A stretch of 64,000 bases of DNA from Gautieria morchelliformis (GCA_015179125.1 WHVA01000279.1:1-64000); one strand, 5' to 3'; numbered from the stretch's first letter, positions 1-11,867 are shown. The notes: generated by a model from the letters alone, not told the origin. Program-made: numbers and translations.

Positions 1-140
1 CTATGCCCAAGGAGTACAAGCAGAGAAAGAAGTCAAAAGGGGAGAAGGAACGGACACAAGAAAGAATATGTATACTTCGTCTTACATAGGGTACGGCCCA
101 AAAGACGTTAAATTGGATGAAAAAAAAAACAAAAAAAAAA
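1..140 (+). mobile_element. 3' end of a Tad1-like LINE, cut by the window edge
   Basis: The stretch around 88-118 (cttacataggg...gcccaaaagac..taaattggat) followed by an A-rich tail (119-140) matches the 3' untranslated end of the two LINEs at 11868-11940 (reverse) and 19380-19449. Only the 3' UTR and tail lie inside the window, so no coding part is visible. Orientation is plus, with the tail at the right. Confidence 0.75.
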
Positions 141-781
141 CACTACTCTCAAAATGCTTACAACGGCCTTGTGAAAAACTTCTCTGGCCTCGTACTACAC
201 CTCCTAGTATGGTTGTTCACTTATTGCTCAAGGAGTTATATCCTCAATTCCCATTTATGCAATCTCCAGCTGTTTGAACATAATGAGTATTCTGGTGCTA
301 CGTGTATAGTGCCAAACACTTAATTTTTGATGAAACTCAACTCATCTTGTAAACCCATGTTCTGTTTACTGAACAGAGCCAGCAAGCTTCTAAGCTTCTG
401 AATCATTGGGGGACTGAACAGTCCACTACATGAATGGTATCAAATGCTTCATTACATGCTGCCTTACAACTTGGTGTCATTACTTGCATCAACCTGGCCA
501 CACTAATTAGAATTCAGTTGGCAGGCCAATGCATGTACTCATGGATCATGCCTTGAGGGCCATCAGCTAATGGGTCAGAGTAGAGCATAGATTGTACTAT
601 ACAAACCAAACCCTGTAACCCATGTATTATGACATTGTTAGTAGTAGATGCACTGCAGGACAGACTGTGTCCAAGACAGACTATCGGAGGGTTACTGCAT
701 GTATAATATGGGAAGTTAAATCACTATGATACCAGGAGATGCAATATCCATGTGTCAATGAGTGTTTACCTTGGTAAATTC
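141..781. other. Gene-free spacer downstream of the STAND gene
   Basis: No convincing coding region. The segment near 735-781 (tgtgtcaatgagtgttt) is also present at 55868-55890 beside the second STAND copy, so the duplicated unit includes at least part of this 3' flank. The remainder looks like ordinary low-CpG intergenic sequence. Confidence 0.5.
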
Positions 782-1204
782 TGTTGTAACTATCAGCTAA
801 CTTACCGAGACCGAGGTGCACATTCATGTGCACACGCGAGTCGACGGTCCATCCATCGAATACAAATCGAGGCGATCCAATGGATCGTACACCGAGTCAC
901 CGAGCCGAGTCCCCGAGTACAACGAGATCCGAGTGTCACAATATCCGAGCCGAGGGGAGCCGGCTGCATATGTATCAGCCGCAGGGTAATCCCAGATCTA
1001 TTTAGCCCGTACCGAGACTCCTAGGTACGGCGTATAAGTCGAATGTTCATGTACTGTAGAAACAATACGAATCTTATCCGTCCGGCTTGGAGTCACAAGC
1101 TGTAGTCCCCTGCGCTCGAGTCAATGCGCACCACGAGTCGAGTCGAGTCTGCCTCTGCGCTCGAGTCAATGCGCATGCCCCAAGAACTTCTAACATTACA
1201 ATAA
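782..1204. mobile_element. 423-bp insertion with direct-repeat flanks, LTR-like start
   Basis: Compared with the 3' flank of the second STAND copy (55868-55935), this block is extra. It begins TGTTGTAAC and ends CATTACAATAA, and TAAATTC occurs on both sides (775-781 and 1205-1211). It is CpG-rich and contains a 20-bp word, TGCGCTCGAGTCAATGCGCA, twice (near 1109 and 1157), plus many CGAG repeats. No coding capacity. It is most like a solo LTR or small non-autonomous element; the family is not recognised and the right terminus is not a clean CA. Confidence 0.55.
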
Positions 1205-1475
1205 TAAATTCATGCAGCCACACTGCATTGCGTCCACAAAGTCCCATGCTCAAACTGGCTGAGATCAAGCTTTGTGGACCCCTTTGCGATAACAGCAGTA
1301 TTCGCCGGCCACCAAAAACCTACCTGAGACCATGGTGGGACCCAGAATAACAGTTCTGAGGGTGAGTTGAGTAACCAGCCATTTTCTAGCTGTGAGTCAT
1401 GTTGAAACCCAGACCCTGTAGCTGTCCAAAGGATATTAGCAGGTTTTATCATATTCCGACAAATCAAGTTAACAG

Positions 1476-4400
1476 CTACTGACTAGGTGCCTGACGTGCA
1501 AATGGTCGTGAAATGACCTCCCCGGTGTCTGTATTCCACACACGGATCATGTTGTCTGCAGACCCGGAGATGATACGCTTGCCATCCGGCGAGAACGCCA
1601 CCGACGTGACAGACTTGGTGTGGCCTTCGAATGGTGCTGAAATGACGTCCCAGGTGTCTGCATTCCAAACACGGATCGTGGTGTCATTAGACCCGGAGAC
1701 GATGCGCTTGCCGTCCCGCGAGAACGCCACCGATGTGACAAACTCGGTGTGGCCTTTGAACGGTGCTGAAATGAGCTCCCCGGTGACTGCATTCCACACG
1801 CGGATGGTCTTGTCATAAGACCCGGAGACGATGCACTTCCCGTCCTGCGAGAACACCACAGACATGACGGGGTCAGTGTGGCCTTCAAACGGTGCTGAAA
1901 TGAGTGCCCCAGTGTCTGCATTCCACACGCGGATCGTCTTATCATAAGACCCGGAGACGATGCACTTTCCGTCCCGCGAGAACGCCACCGACATGACAAA
2001 CTTGGTGTGGCCTTCGAATGGTGCTGAAATGATTTCCCCGGTGTCTGCATTCCACACACGGATGGTATTGTCTGTAGACCCGGACACGGTGCGCTTACCG
2101 TCATGCGAGAACGCCACCGACGTGACACAGTCTGTGTGGGCTTCAAATATTACTGAAATGGCCTCCCCGGTGTCTGCGTTCCACACACAAATCGTCTCGT
2201 CAAAAGACCTGGAGACGATGCGGTGCCCATCCTGCGAGAACGCCGCCGACATGACATACCCGGTGTGGCCTTCGAATGGTTCTGAAATGAGCTCCCCAGT
2301 GTCCGCATTCCACACACAGATCGTCTTGTCTGTAGACCCGGAGACGATGCGCTTGCCGTCCTGCGAGAACGCTACCGACCTGACCGAGTTGGTGTGGCCT
2401 TTGAATAGTGCTGAAATGAGCTCCCCGGCGTCTGCATTCCACACACGGATCGTGGTGTCATAAGACCCGGAGACGATGCGCTTGCCATCCTGCGAGAATG
2501 CCACCGACATGACCCGGTCGGTGTGGCCTTTGAACGGTGCTGAAATGAGCTCTCCGGTGACTGCATTCCACATGCGGATGGTCTTGTCATCAGACCCGGA
2601 GACGATGCACTTTCCCGTCCTGTGAGAACACCACAGACATGATGGGGTCAGTGTGGCCTTCTCCAGTGCTGAAATGAGCTCCCCAGTGTCTGCATTCCAC
2701 ACGTGGATCGTCGTGTCATAAGACCCGGAGACGATGCGCTTCCCGTCCCGCAAGAACGCCACCAACATGACCGGGTGGATGTGGCCATAAGATAGTATTG
2801 AATTGACCTGCCCGGTGTCTTCATTCCACACACGGATCGTCTCGTCAAAAGACCCAGAGACGATGCACTTGCCATCTTGCGACAATGCCATGGACATGAC
2901 ATACCCGGTGTGGCCTTCGGTTGCTGCTGAAATGAGCTCCCCGGTGTCTGCATTCCACACATGCATCGTCTTGTCTGTAGACCCTGAGATGATGCGCTTA
3001 CCGTCCTGTGAGAATGCCGCTGACATGACCGGGCCGGTGTGGCCTTCGAATGGTGTGGAAATGAGCTCCCCGGTGGCGGCATTCCACACACGGATCATCT
3101 TGTTTGCAGACCCGGAGACGATACGCTTGCCGTCCTGCGAGAAAGCGACTGACATGACGTCGCCGGTGTGGCCTTCAAATGGTGCTGAAATGACCTCCCC
3201 GGTGGCGGCATTCCACACACGGATCGTCCTGTCTTCAGAGCCGGAGACGATGCGCCTGTCGTCCTGCGAGAACGCCACGGACGAGACGGACCCGGTATGA
3301 CCTACGAGAATGGTTTGAATAGGTAGCCACGTCGCCACTTTCCCTGTCTCGATGCGGAGTAGTCGTGGAAATTGTGGGAGGTAAGTCTCGCATAGTTTCG
3401 ACTGTTCAGGTGCAAATGGAAGTGCCGACAAATAGAGATGGGGAGCACTCTGAGAGATTACACTCCCAAACGCACCTACAAAATTGCGGGTATCCTTTCC
3501 GAATGCTGTAATGTCATTATCCTGAAGTTCATTAGACTCATGTCAGAGCACATAACAACTTGAGCACTCACCTGTCTCCAGTCCATTATTGACGAGAGCG
3601 CTGCTGATGTATCGGGTACCTTCTTGATTAAACTCAACACTTCTAGCCAGTAGAGTAGCTTAGTCTCGAAAAACTCCTTGACCTTTGCATCTATACCCGG
3701 TGTACAGGTGGTGGCCTGAACATGATCCGCCCAAAAACGGCAAGAGTAGGAAAGTTGTGAGGATATATACTTCTTGGTCCGTGTCTCCAAGCCGACGACA
3801 TCGTCATTGAGTAGATGTGAAGTTTCAAGCTGACAAATGTTGAAACAAAGTTCATCCTTCATGATGCGCAAGCATGAGAGTGCAAGGCCATCATGGTGTG
3901 AAGATGTATCGATGTAGTATGGTCCACTCTGGTTGCGATCTGTCAAGAAATCACGAAAAGACATGTGCAGCAGGCTGATTGGGTCAGAGTCTTGAGCAGG
4001 AAGGCTCAACAGAGCCCCCATGGGTCCAACTATTGCATGAACCTCGGTACCCAACTCATCTCCATTGCACAGCTTCTGCAGGGCAGACATAGAGAGCGGT
4101 TCTTTGGCAGTCAGGATACAGCCCATCACCAAACGAAAGCGACTCTTGACATCGTCCGTCAAGTCATCGCCATCTCCGAATATCTGCTTGAGGACACCGA
4201 GATACAGGTTATCCATCCCACGGAGATTCTTGACTAAAAGTTCCTCCAGTTGCTTAACAGCAATGCGAGCACCCTTCCCATCTCCTTTGACAAATCGACA
4301 AGCCGTGGACGCCCATTGAAAGTGACCTTCAGATTTCTCGACTAATAATCGACACCAGCCATCGTTGGGCCATTTGCACTCGAGGGCCATAATGTTACCT

Positions 4401-6534
4401 AGTTCATCTTTCACAAGGTGGGCGACGTCATCGGCAGGGTTCTGGTCAATATCCCTTAGGGACCTGGAAAGCACATGCTTCTTCCCAAGAAGGGTGCCCT
4501 GGATGTCTTGTTCGGCACGGGAGGTGATGAGAATGCGGAAGTTAGGCGGTAGTTCTGCAGCTTCGTTGCCAAGGACAGACAAGAGACCCTGGTGAGCTTT
4601 CTGGTCTCCGCTCTCATCTAATGCATCAATGACGATCACCGTTGGTCCGATGGTCGTTAACCCATGGGCGGCGTCTAGAATGAACTTCTGGAACTGCTGA
4701 TGAGGTATGCGTGTGGTCCGAAGGGCTCTCTGCTCTCCAACCAGTTTCACCAATGATGCTTTGCGTTGTGGGTCCAGATCAGCCAGATCACGAGCAATAG
4801 TGCTAAAGATATTGTCGGGGGATCGCTCTGCCCGATGATCGCGGTCAAAACAGTATGACGATCCGAGACATTTGAGTTTATCAAATCGTCGAGCGACCTC
4901 GTGTGCAATCGCAGACTTGCCGGAACCCGCAACATCATTCAAGAAAAATATCTGGGGAACATCGTCGCTATCCTGGTTGACCCAATCGCAAATCTCCCCA
5001 ATGACATTCTCGCGAGTACCTTGCAAACAGCATTTTCTAGGGTCGCATCCAGCTCCCGCTGCATAGAGCATGTCATTAAGCTGAACTTCCACAGCTAGTT
5101 GAAAGGTGTATTAGCCTAGGGAAAGGCCGCAAATCAGAAAACTCGCCGATTTCCTCGACAGCATTCAGAACACGTAGTACAGTGATTTCAACACGCTGTA
5201 CAGTGCTTTCAACACGTTGTACAGTGATTTCAGTATGAATTACGCCAAGTCGTTGTAGCTCTAACTGGAGTTTGTTGAAAGATTCCAGGTATTGTTTGAC
5301 GTTGCTGTCGACATCCGACACTAGATGTTTCACAGTTCTTTTCCCTGAACAAAGATCATCAGCTATGGCCACGTGACAGTGGGTCCAACATACAGAAATC
5401 CTTATTTTTTGCCTAAGCGCGGACAAAGTAGCTGCACTCTAACGTTTGTTGCGCCAAGGATAGAATAATTGACTTGTGTGATTCAATTTGCTTCAACGGC
5501 TCTGCCAAGTGGACGAACGCATAGGTGTCTCCAATGAGTTTCGCCAGCTCATTGATGCTATTGTCGCGGTCATTCTGAGCAATGATGGTCTGGGCCAGAC
5601 GTCAGATATGTCAACCGAGCTGGTGCATGGGACAGATCTACCTTTGGCACACTAGACAGGATAGACCATGCCATTTTCGCGTAAGGATGGACCTAGAATC
5701 AAGCAAGTGTACATGAGATGACCTGGGAGTCCGCCGACGTTTGAACCATACCTCGGAGATCTCATCCACGATCTCAGTAAACAGCTTGATCTTGTCCAGG
5801 AGTGGATCCCAAGCCGTCACTGTCGGGATGACAGCATTATTGGTGGTGGAAATGACTCCGTCGACCACGTTCCCTGCTTCAATAATTTTGGACGGCGCGG
5901 GGTTCATACCATCGACTACTTTCGCTTCGCTGAGTGCTTTGTTCAACCGGGCCTCCCGGGCCTCATGAAAGACGTGATGGTGAACTCTAGGACAGTTTGA
6001 ACATCATGCATGTTCCAACTGCCTTATCCGGTTTTTGTAGTTTGGGAGCAACGGCTGCTGTGTCCGACGTTTACGTGCGTTCCGTCGATGAGCGAAAGGG
6101 ACTGACCGCCAATTGCTCCTCCCGCAAGTAGCAACTCAATCCTTTCCTTCGTACCGCCTATTAAATCATTATTTCTGATGGTATGATGCCCATATACTTC
6201 AATTTCCAACACAGAAGACCGATTCAAGTGGAAGCTGAGGATGGATTTAAGATCACATTGAGACAATAACACTGGAATTAATGCACAAATAGAATGGCGT
6301 ATTCCACGAGGCGGTATTGCCTCTGGAAGAAAACACAGTATTCTGGACGTCCTTATCGACGGCGAGTTTCACGAAGCAGTGGCTAGGACGTTTGCCGAAC
6401 AGTGTGACATTGGGAAGATGGGAGCACGTCAAGTCTGTTGTCGATGGCCAAGAGTCAGTATACAATAGATGCGAATGAAAGAGATGTTCCTGCAACTTTG
6501 ATTGCTGCAGGAGTACTTCGGGGTGGAGAGTCAT
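1476..6534 (-). CDS. C2-NACHT-WD40 STAND NTPase (NLR-like), multi-exon, carries an in-frame TAG
   Basis: Fungal NLR-like signal-transducing NTPase; known relatives oligomerise on ligand binding by the WD40 propeller. ATG at 6534. Exon 1 (6534-6287) and exon 2 (from 6234) encode a C2-like domain (LPNVTLFGKRPSHCF, later EIEVYGHHTIRNNDLIGG). Introns supported by frame and GT-AG: 6286-6235, 5751-5693, 5641-5590, a GTATGT intron near 5391-5343, and 3571-3522. Two further junctions (about 5950-6060 and 5093-5180) are unresolved. The NACHT exon 3572-5092 has Walker A DVAGSGKS and Walker B VIVIDALDE. The last exon (3521-1476) opens with AFGSVISQSAPHLYLSALPFAP, the agaric linker, then 14 WD40 repeats. 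Odd: the exon starting at 5589 reads ..CSYFVRA, then TAG (5415-5413), then AKNKDF, so a Tyr position appears to be amber. Either the gene is broken or translation starts downstream. Everything else reads open. Confidence 0.85.
1497..3311 (-). repeat. WD40 array, 14 units of 129 bp
   Basis: Fourteen 43-residue units of the form GHT..V.SVAFSQDGKRIVSGS.D.TIRVWNADTGE, enough for two seven-bladed propellers. Units are highly alike at DNA level; differences concentrate in a few positions (for example DK/DT/DN/DE before TI.VW, and the residues after GHT). In unit 6 one extra T near 2611-2613 is compensated by one missing base near 2660, so about 17 residues (KATLTPSCLWCSHRT) are read in another frame. 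Confidence 0.93.
5166..5228 (-). repeat. Three 21-bp repeats encoding a heptad (TVQRVE-type)
   Basis: Three tandem 21-bp units encode (I/S)TVQRVE-like heptads in the exon before the NACHT exon, a potential short coiled coil between the N-terminal domain and the NTPase. An identical array is in the second gene copy at 61257-61319. Confidence 0.8.
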
Positions 6535-7949
6535 TGAACAGTTGGTTCACTAGAGAAGTGATCGTGGACTTACGCTACCGTGCCCTTAGCATTGTTCATT
6601 GTTCACAGTGTTCGAGGTGGGTGGTAGGCGGCAAAAGAGGACGAGACACCGCGTTTTAGGGGTTGGTAATCGTGGTCGGAATACGTAGGCTAGTCTGATA
6701 TAGAAGCGCCAACTCCTAGACATTAGTGGGTACTCGTGATCTACGATGATGTCGGCTCCGCGGACGTCTAAATACCTGGGGCTGGGTTCAATCTTCTGCA
6801 ACCCCATGTCCTCAATCTTCAACATAGGATCACGAGTACCCAGGGTAACCCCACATCGTTGGTTGTCGGATTCTGTCAGAGTACGGCTAAATAAGTCCGA
6901 CGCTTGATCCCGATCAGACTTCAGCCATGTGTGGCCACGCGGCAACACATGCAAGGGCATATGAATTCTCGTTCCCGGGCTGAACTTGGAAAAATTTGGA
7001 GAGCAGCGACTTAACAATATATTAGTCACTACTAGTACTAGTAGAATTCTCTGGAGTCCTTTCGGATCCCGACCTTATGTAATTAGAGTATGCTCGTTCT
7101 TCCTCTCTCACCACCACCACCATGACCGTGATGCGTTCGCCCCACATGGGCCAGTAGCACTGGGCGGGCACATCACGGTCATGGACATGTCTGCTTTTCA
7201 CTTTTCGTGCCCCGCAGCGCGCGCACACCACACGCACATGTCACGAACCACGGTGCGTGGGGAACGGCGAGAGTGGCGACGGCACAGGGAAGGGCGCGGG
7301 CGCGTGAATGTGCGGGGGCGTGTGCGTGTGCGCCGCCGGGTCCAGGTTCGGGTGCATGTGCCTGTGGCGACAGCGCGGACAGCACAGGGGCCGCGGGCTG
7401 CCGCTGCTTGTGCGGGAAGCAGTAGTGGTTGCAAGCCGTTCAAATTCCACTCGCGCAGCAGTCCGTTAAAATTCTTATACCGCCTCTCGCAGCATTTTTT
7501 CTCCTCCCCGCCCCTCCTGCTCTCCCCCATCGACGTCCCCGTCCACTGCACACATCCACTGCCTTTCCATGTGCTCCCCCTCGCCCTCCTCAGCACCTCT
7601 ACCACAGGGTCACGCGGCGCGAAGCAGCACACGCCGTGCACGAGGTGGTACTTGAGCCTGTGTAAGTACCATGTCATCATGTTTCTCGGACTCGGTCTGT
7701 TGACTATATGTGTGTCGTTACACAGCCCAAGACCATGCGTACACATGACTCATGCACTGCCGCACTCAGATCTATATCCCTGCATGCAGCTGAACTACCC
7801 GACGAGGTGAAGTCACCTTATCACGTTTGAATACGCGACTAATAACGTACTTAGTTGTTATCTAGTTCAATGCGTGTGAGGGTCCATCTCTACTCAAGTA
7901 GGTAACCAATAAGTATATGCTCGCCGACCTCAAACAATACTCACCTGGT
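6535..7949. other. No gene recognised; GC-rich stretch and diverged inverted repeats
   Basis: Long open frames at 6986-7810 overlap on both strands and follow GC content rather than any family I know. The segment 6646-6690 (CACCGCGTTTTAG..GGTAATCGTGG) recurs inverted at 9318-9352, and TGGGTACTCGTGAT near 6727 is inverted at about 6826-6840. These suggest a degenerate element, not a gene. Confidence 0.4.
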
Positions 7950-7955
7950 GATTTG

Positions 7956-8444
7956 TGTTAGCAACTAGGGGCTATGGCAGGGAAGGTTCGGTAGAGTTCT
8001 TAGAAAGCTAAAATCAAATACACTCTCTCAGTGAATTTATTGTCACTGATGTATTAATACAATACCTAAAATCAAATACACTACATGATTTTCAGTCAAC
8101 ATGCTATGTAAATATGAAGAATATTACTCGCCTCTCTCAGTGAATTTATTGTCACTGAGAGAGGAGTACAATCCTGTCTCAGAAGGCATATACTTGCACC
8201 CGGCCCTTTAGCGCCCAAGGGCTCGCGCGTCGAAGTCATTTCAAACTCCGCTGGGTGCAGCCGCCTGTGAAAATAGAAATAACAGAGTGGAATGGAGAGA
8301 TAGGGAGTGACTGGAAAATTTCGAAAATAAGCAGAGAAATGGATGCATGGTACAAGAACAGTGTGAGAAACAATTGGAAACACCACACAATAAATTGAAC
8401 ATATTATGCTTGATTTTGGTGCAGGAGCATAAATGCACCCAACA
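7956..8444 (-). mobile_element. Solo LTR, family A (489 bp)
   Basis: Starts TGTTAGCAAC and ends CACCCAACA, the TG...CA ends of an LTR, and is flanked on both sides by GATTTG (7950-7955 and 8445-8450). It carries a stem-loop (CTCTCTCAGTGAATTTATTG / TCACTGAGAGAG) shared by all family A copies. The copy at 56571-57059 is nearly identical. Read on the minus strand it begins TGTTGGGTGCATTTATGCTC, as do the plus-strand copies at 38088 and 45096. No internal retroelement of this family is in the window. Confidence 0.88.
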
Positions 8445-8450
8445 GATTTG

Positions 8451-11400
8451 TGCACCATAATTTCCAGTACCACGGTCGTTCTCAGGTGGCGCAGAAGCAC
8501 CTAGTGACAGCAAGGCAAGACCAAGGTGAGTCAAATCTGTTATTGGAATACGAGACTAATGAGAACTCGTGGTGTTAGAGCGTGCCGGCTTCTTGGTAGT
8601 GCGTGCGTCATCCCCTGCATCAAGTGAATGTTTTTTGTTCTTAATACCGCAAAGAAGCTCGTGGGGGTCAACTATCCTGTCATCACTCTCTGGTTCAGTT
8701 GTCAAACCCTCAACTTCCTGCCATAATGCTTCTCGAGTCTCAAGAGCCATCGCATGCCACTTCTTACGCAACTTCGAATTCGTCAGAGTTGGCCGTGGGT
8801 TCGGATATGGGTCTCTCGGGTTGTGGTGAACAACCCACATGTTTTTGGGGTGCGGGGAAGGCAGTGGAACGGCTCTTAAGGTAGAAAAGAAATTTCTATG
8901 GGGTGGTGTGGACGCAATGTAGCTATGAGAGGTGCTATCTATTAGAGTAATGGAACTACTTTTATCTCCACTGATCTGCCTGGTTTTGAGGGGCTCGAGT
9001 ATAAGCAGATTAGGACTACTTGCGAGGCTTAAACATGGATGTAGGTAATAGCATCACAAATACACGATATGCGCAGGCACAATTTGACAAGGTAATAAAA
9101 ACTTGTGCTCAGATGAGGCGTGTCAGTCAGGCTGTGATGAGCCCACATGTTATGATGCTGAATACCTATATTGTTTGGACCTACGAACGAGGACTCACAT
9201 CTATGAAGCTATCTAAACTGAACGCAAGGCACGCCATATTCATGATCCGAGTACCCCACTGATCACATCCCGAGCACCCACTATAACCCCGCTAGATCTC
9301 ACCTACTCGTGAGAATTCCCACCACGATTACGAACCTCTAAAATGCGGTGAGAGGTGCCGTATGGCACTGCGTGCTTCCTCCGTGTTCCCGGCGTCTAGG
9401 TGAAGCGCCCGTCGATCCGTCTTCGTAGTACAGCCCTGGACCGTGTCTCAGAGGTAACAAGGGTACATATCATGTCGTGCCTTCAAAACAGCGAGTGAGC
9501 CCTGTACACCGCCTGGGAAAATTTTCGTGGATCCGTTGTCAGGCACAACATGTGCATCACCGCAAGTAAGCATCTCACCCACGCGCTATCCCGTCCTTAT
9601 ATATACGAGGTCACAATGTTCCACCATACAGTGCTCAGGTACCAACCCCAAAGCAGTCCGCTACCAGACCTCCAAACGCGATACTTTCCCCTCCGGTCCA
9701 TCTCCCCTCCAATGCGCCACGGCGCGCTTCAGCAGTAATCCCCCAGCGGACAGCAACCGTTTAATCGCCAGGGATTCCTTCTCCTAATCCTGTCAAGCCC
9801 CGATTGTCCACTGCTGAGTCGTCCAGTACCAATCCGCCTGCAAATGGCTCACTCTCCCTTCCCCGCCAGCGTGCTCCTCTATGACCCTGCAAACCTGCCA
9901 TCTTTACAGGCGTTTCGCAAGCCCCGAAATCCAAAATCCAACCCCTTCCAAACCCCATACCCAGTACAAGCCCCGAACCTCCATAGACTACGACAACTCC
10001 ACCTGGTGGCAGCCTCACAAAACCTAGTGCCACCCCACTAATGGCTCCAAAAAGCTCTCTCCCAATCATCCGCAGCGGAATAGGGTTTGATTTAATTCAT
10101 ATCACTGCGTCTCCTGTTCGTCTGGCAGTTCCATACTAACCGGCCACCTTCCAGTGCCGTATTCTCCGTCCGCTTCTCTGCCGACCCGGTCACCGGGGAA
10201 AGGACATGGTGAGTCATCGCCTCGTCTTTCGCTGTGCCTCCCCTTGAACCTCTCCATTTCCTTCATCTCCCCCGCACGTTGTCCACACTCGAACAAAATG
10301 TGCTCGTCCATGACACCGTTCTCGGCCAGGGCCGTAGATACGGTTTACTTTTACTTTCCGGCGGGTTTTTTTGTTGCGTTGTGTTGCACTTAATTCTTAC
10401 GAGCGAGTGTGCGTTTTCGCATTATGTTATAGGCTCACACCGACGTTGAGTACATATAACTGTTGGTTTTGGCATGCTGGCTGATGATAGAGTGTGTACC
10501 TGGCCGTTGTGATCTCAGGTGCGAGTGAGAACAGTGTTGAAGCACTTGGTAAATATATCACGCCTAAAGGAACCTCGCCTGCGATTGCCCCGCTCCACTG
10601 GATATTGGAGCCCAATTTCTTTTGACAGAGTGATGTCTGCAAGTATCACCACGTTTTTATTTGTGATTAATAATTGTAATAATTTTCGCCTTGCTGCATG
10701 TAGGCCTAATTACGAATCAGAATGCACCATGATACACGTGATGTCGTGGGTAGCATATGATTGGGAGGGGTTTATTCATGCAAACTCCGTCACCCAGCGT
10801 GGGGCCGACAGAGTGCAGGAGGCAGCAGAGAACTCCACGCCACAGCCGCAGACAGCTGTGCCACCATCTGCCTTCCACTATCACGAACGAAAACGTGCAA
10901 GGGCAAGGTGTATCATGGGAGGAGGGGGAGACGTCACCCCTCATATACGCTGCACAAAGACCCTCCACCCGCTGGGAAAAGAGGGGGATTCGGGGGGTCG
11001 TGTGATGTGAGCAGCAGGCGAGTGACGGGAGCGCGTACGCAAGTCCGCTCACAAGATGCTCGGGTGGCGGGGCGCCACGGACGCTGACGGCGGGCGCCGA
11101 TGCCGGCGGCCGACGGTCCCCGACTCGCGAGGCCCGGATTGTGTTCCAGACAGCGGGGGAGTATGCAGTGGAGGGACTGAGAATACAGGAGATGCGGCAT
11201 GGGGCGCACAAGACGACAAAGGACATACATGGATACAGCGTCCATCGGGTGCGTACCATACCGCATCCAACCGCCGCCGCCGCCAACGCATCAACTGTCC
11301 CAAACGCTGGACACTCACACGAGGGTGGACAGTCGGGGTGCGTAGAGTGACCAGCCACAGATAGTCGAACATACCACACCATCATGATAAAAGCGTATAA

Positions 11401-11866
11401 GCGAAGAGGCAGTGCAGTGTTAGGGGAGGTAGCATGGCACGTGGCATCACAGAGTCAGGGTGAGGGGTAGCGGAGACCAACACATAGCTTCAGAGTCGCA
11501 CACTAGATGCTGCATGACCTGTCCCCCAGCTGCACAGAGTGGTGGTCGCCGCAAATGGGCGGACAGGGCGCTGGTGCGTTCAAGCTATATCGAACAGCAG
11601 AGTCTGCGGCAGGGGATAGCGGAGAACAACCAACAGCGGTAGACAGTAACACAGACAGCTATTTTCCACCAGTCAGAGAAAAGTGTGGAAGCTCAGCTTG
11701 TGTCATGGGAGGGGCACGGCACCTCAGAGGGACGAGGTAGGGGAGAACGACAGACAGCAGCACACAGTCGCGCAGACAACCTGGCCCCCCAATCCAGGAA
11801 GAGATAAAGCGCACGGTTTCTGGACACCAGGCCAGCCTGGCGACCCAACGGTAGAGCGGTCCCTAC
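8451..11866. other. Gene-poor region, no product recognised
   Basis: Mixed sequence with scattered short frames. 9240-9360 contains the inverted partner of the 6646-6690 repeat. 10935-11340 is GC-rich with overlapping frames on both strands, typical of non-coding GC bias. A short minus frame (10102-10311) begins MDEHILFECGQRA, weakly reminiscent of a LINE C-terminal zinc-knuckle region, but there is no supporting context. Confidence 0.4.
8556..8840 (-). CDS. Unidentified 94-residue reading frame
   Basis: Encodes a basic, low-complexity-free peptide (WVVHHNPRDPYPNPRPTL..., ...KKPARSNTTSSH) that could be a C-terminal exon of a gene or an old transposon fragment. I do not recognise the family, and no neighbouring exon with matching phase was found. 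The call rests only on a protein-like composition and ending. Confidence 0.22.
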   Translation of the reverse strand: MWVVHHNPRDPYPNPRPTLTNSKLRKKWHAMALETREALWQEVEGLTTEPESDDRIVDPHELLCGIKNKKHSLDAGDDARTTKKPARSNTTSSH

Positions 11867-11867
11867 T

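Noticed and set aside
1547..2590. Long alternative frames (CGMQTPGSSFQHHSKAT..) along the WD40 array
   Set aside because: Shadows created by the 129-bp repeat, whose length is a multiple of three.
6986..7810. 274-codon open frame on the plus strand with overlapping long frames on minus
   Set aside because: Follows a GC-rich, CA/GT-repeat-like stretch; frames open on both strands at once, composition RVRVRRRVQVRVHV is low complexity, no family recognised.
10102..10311. Possible LINE C-terminal fragment (DEHILFEC)
   Set aside because: Only one short phrase; no second Cys pair, no poly-A tail or other LINE sequence nearby.
10717..11385. 222-codon minus-strand frame
   Set aside because: Overlaps equally long frames on the plus strand in GC-rich sequence; no domain, no neighbouring exon.
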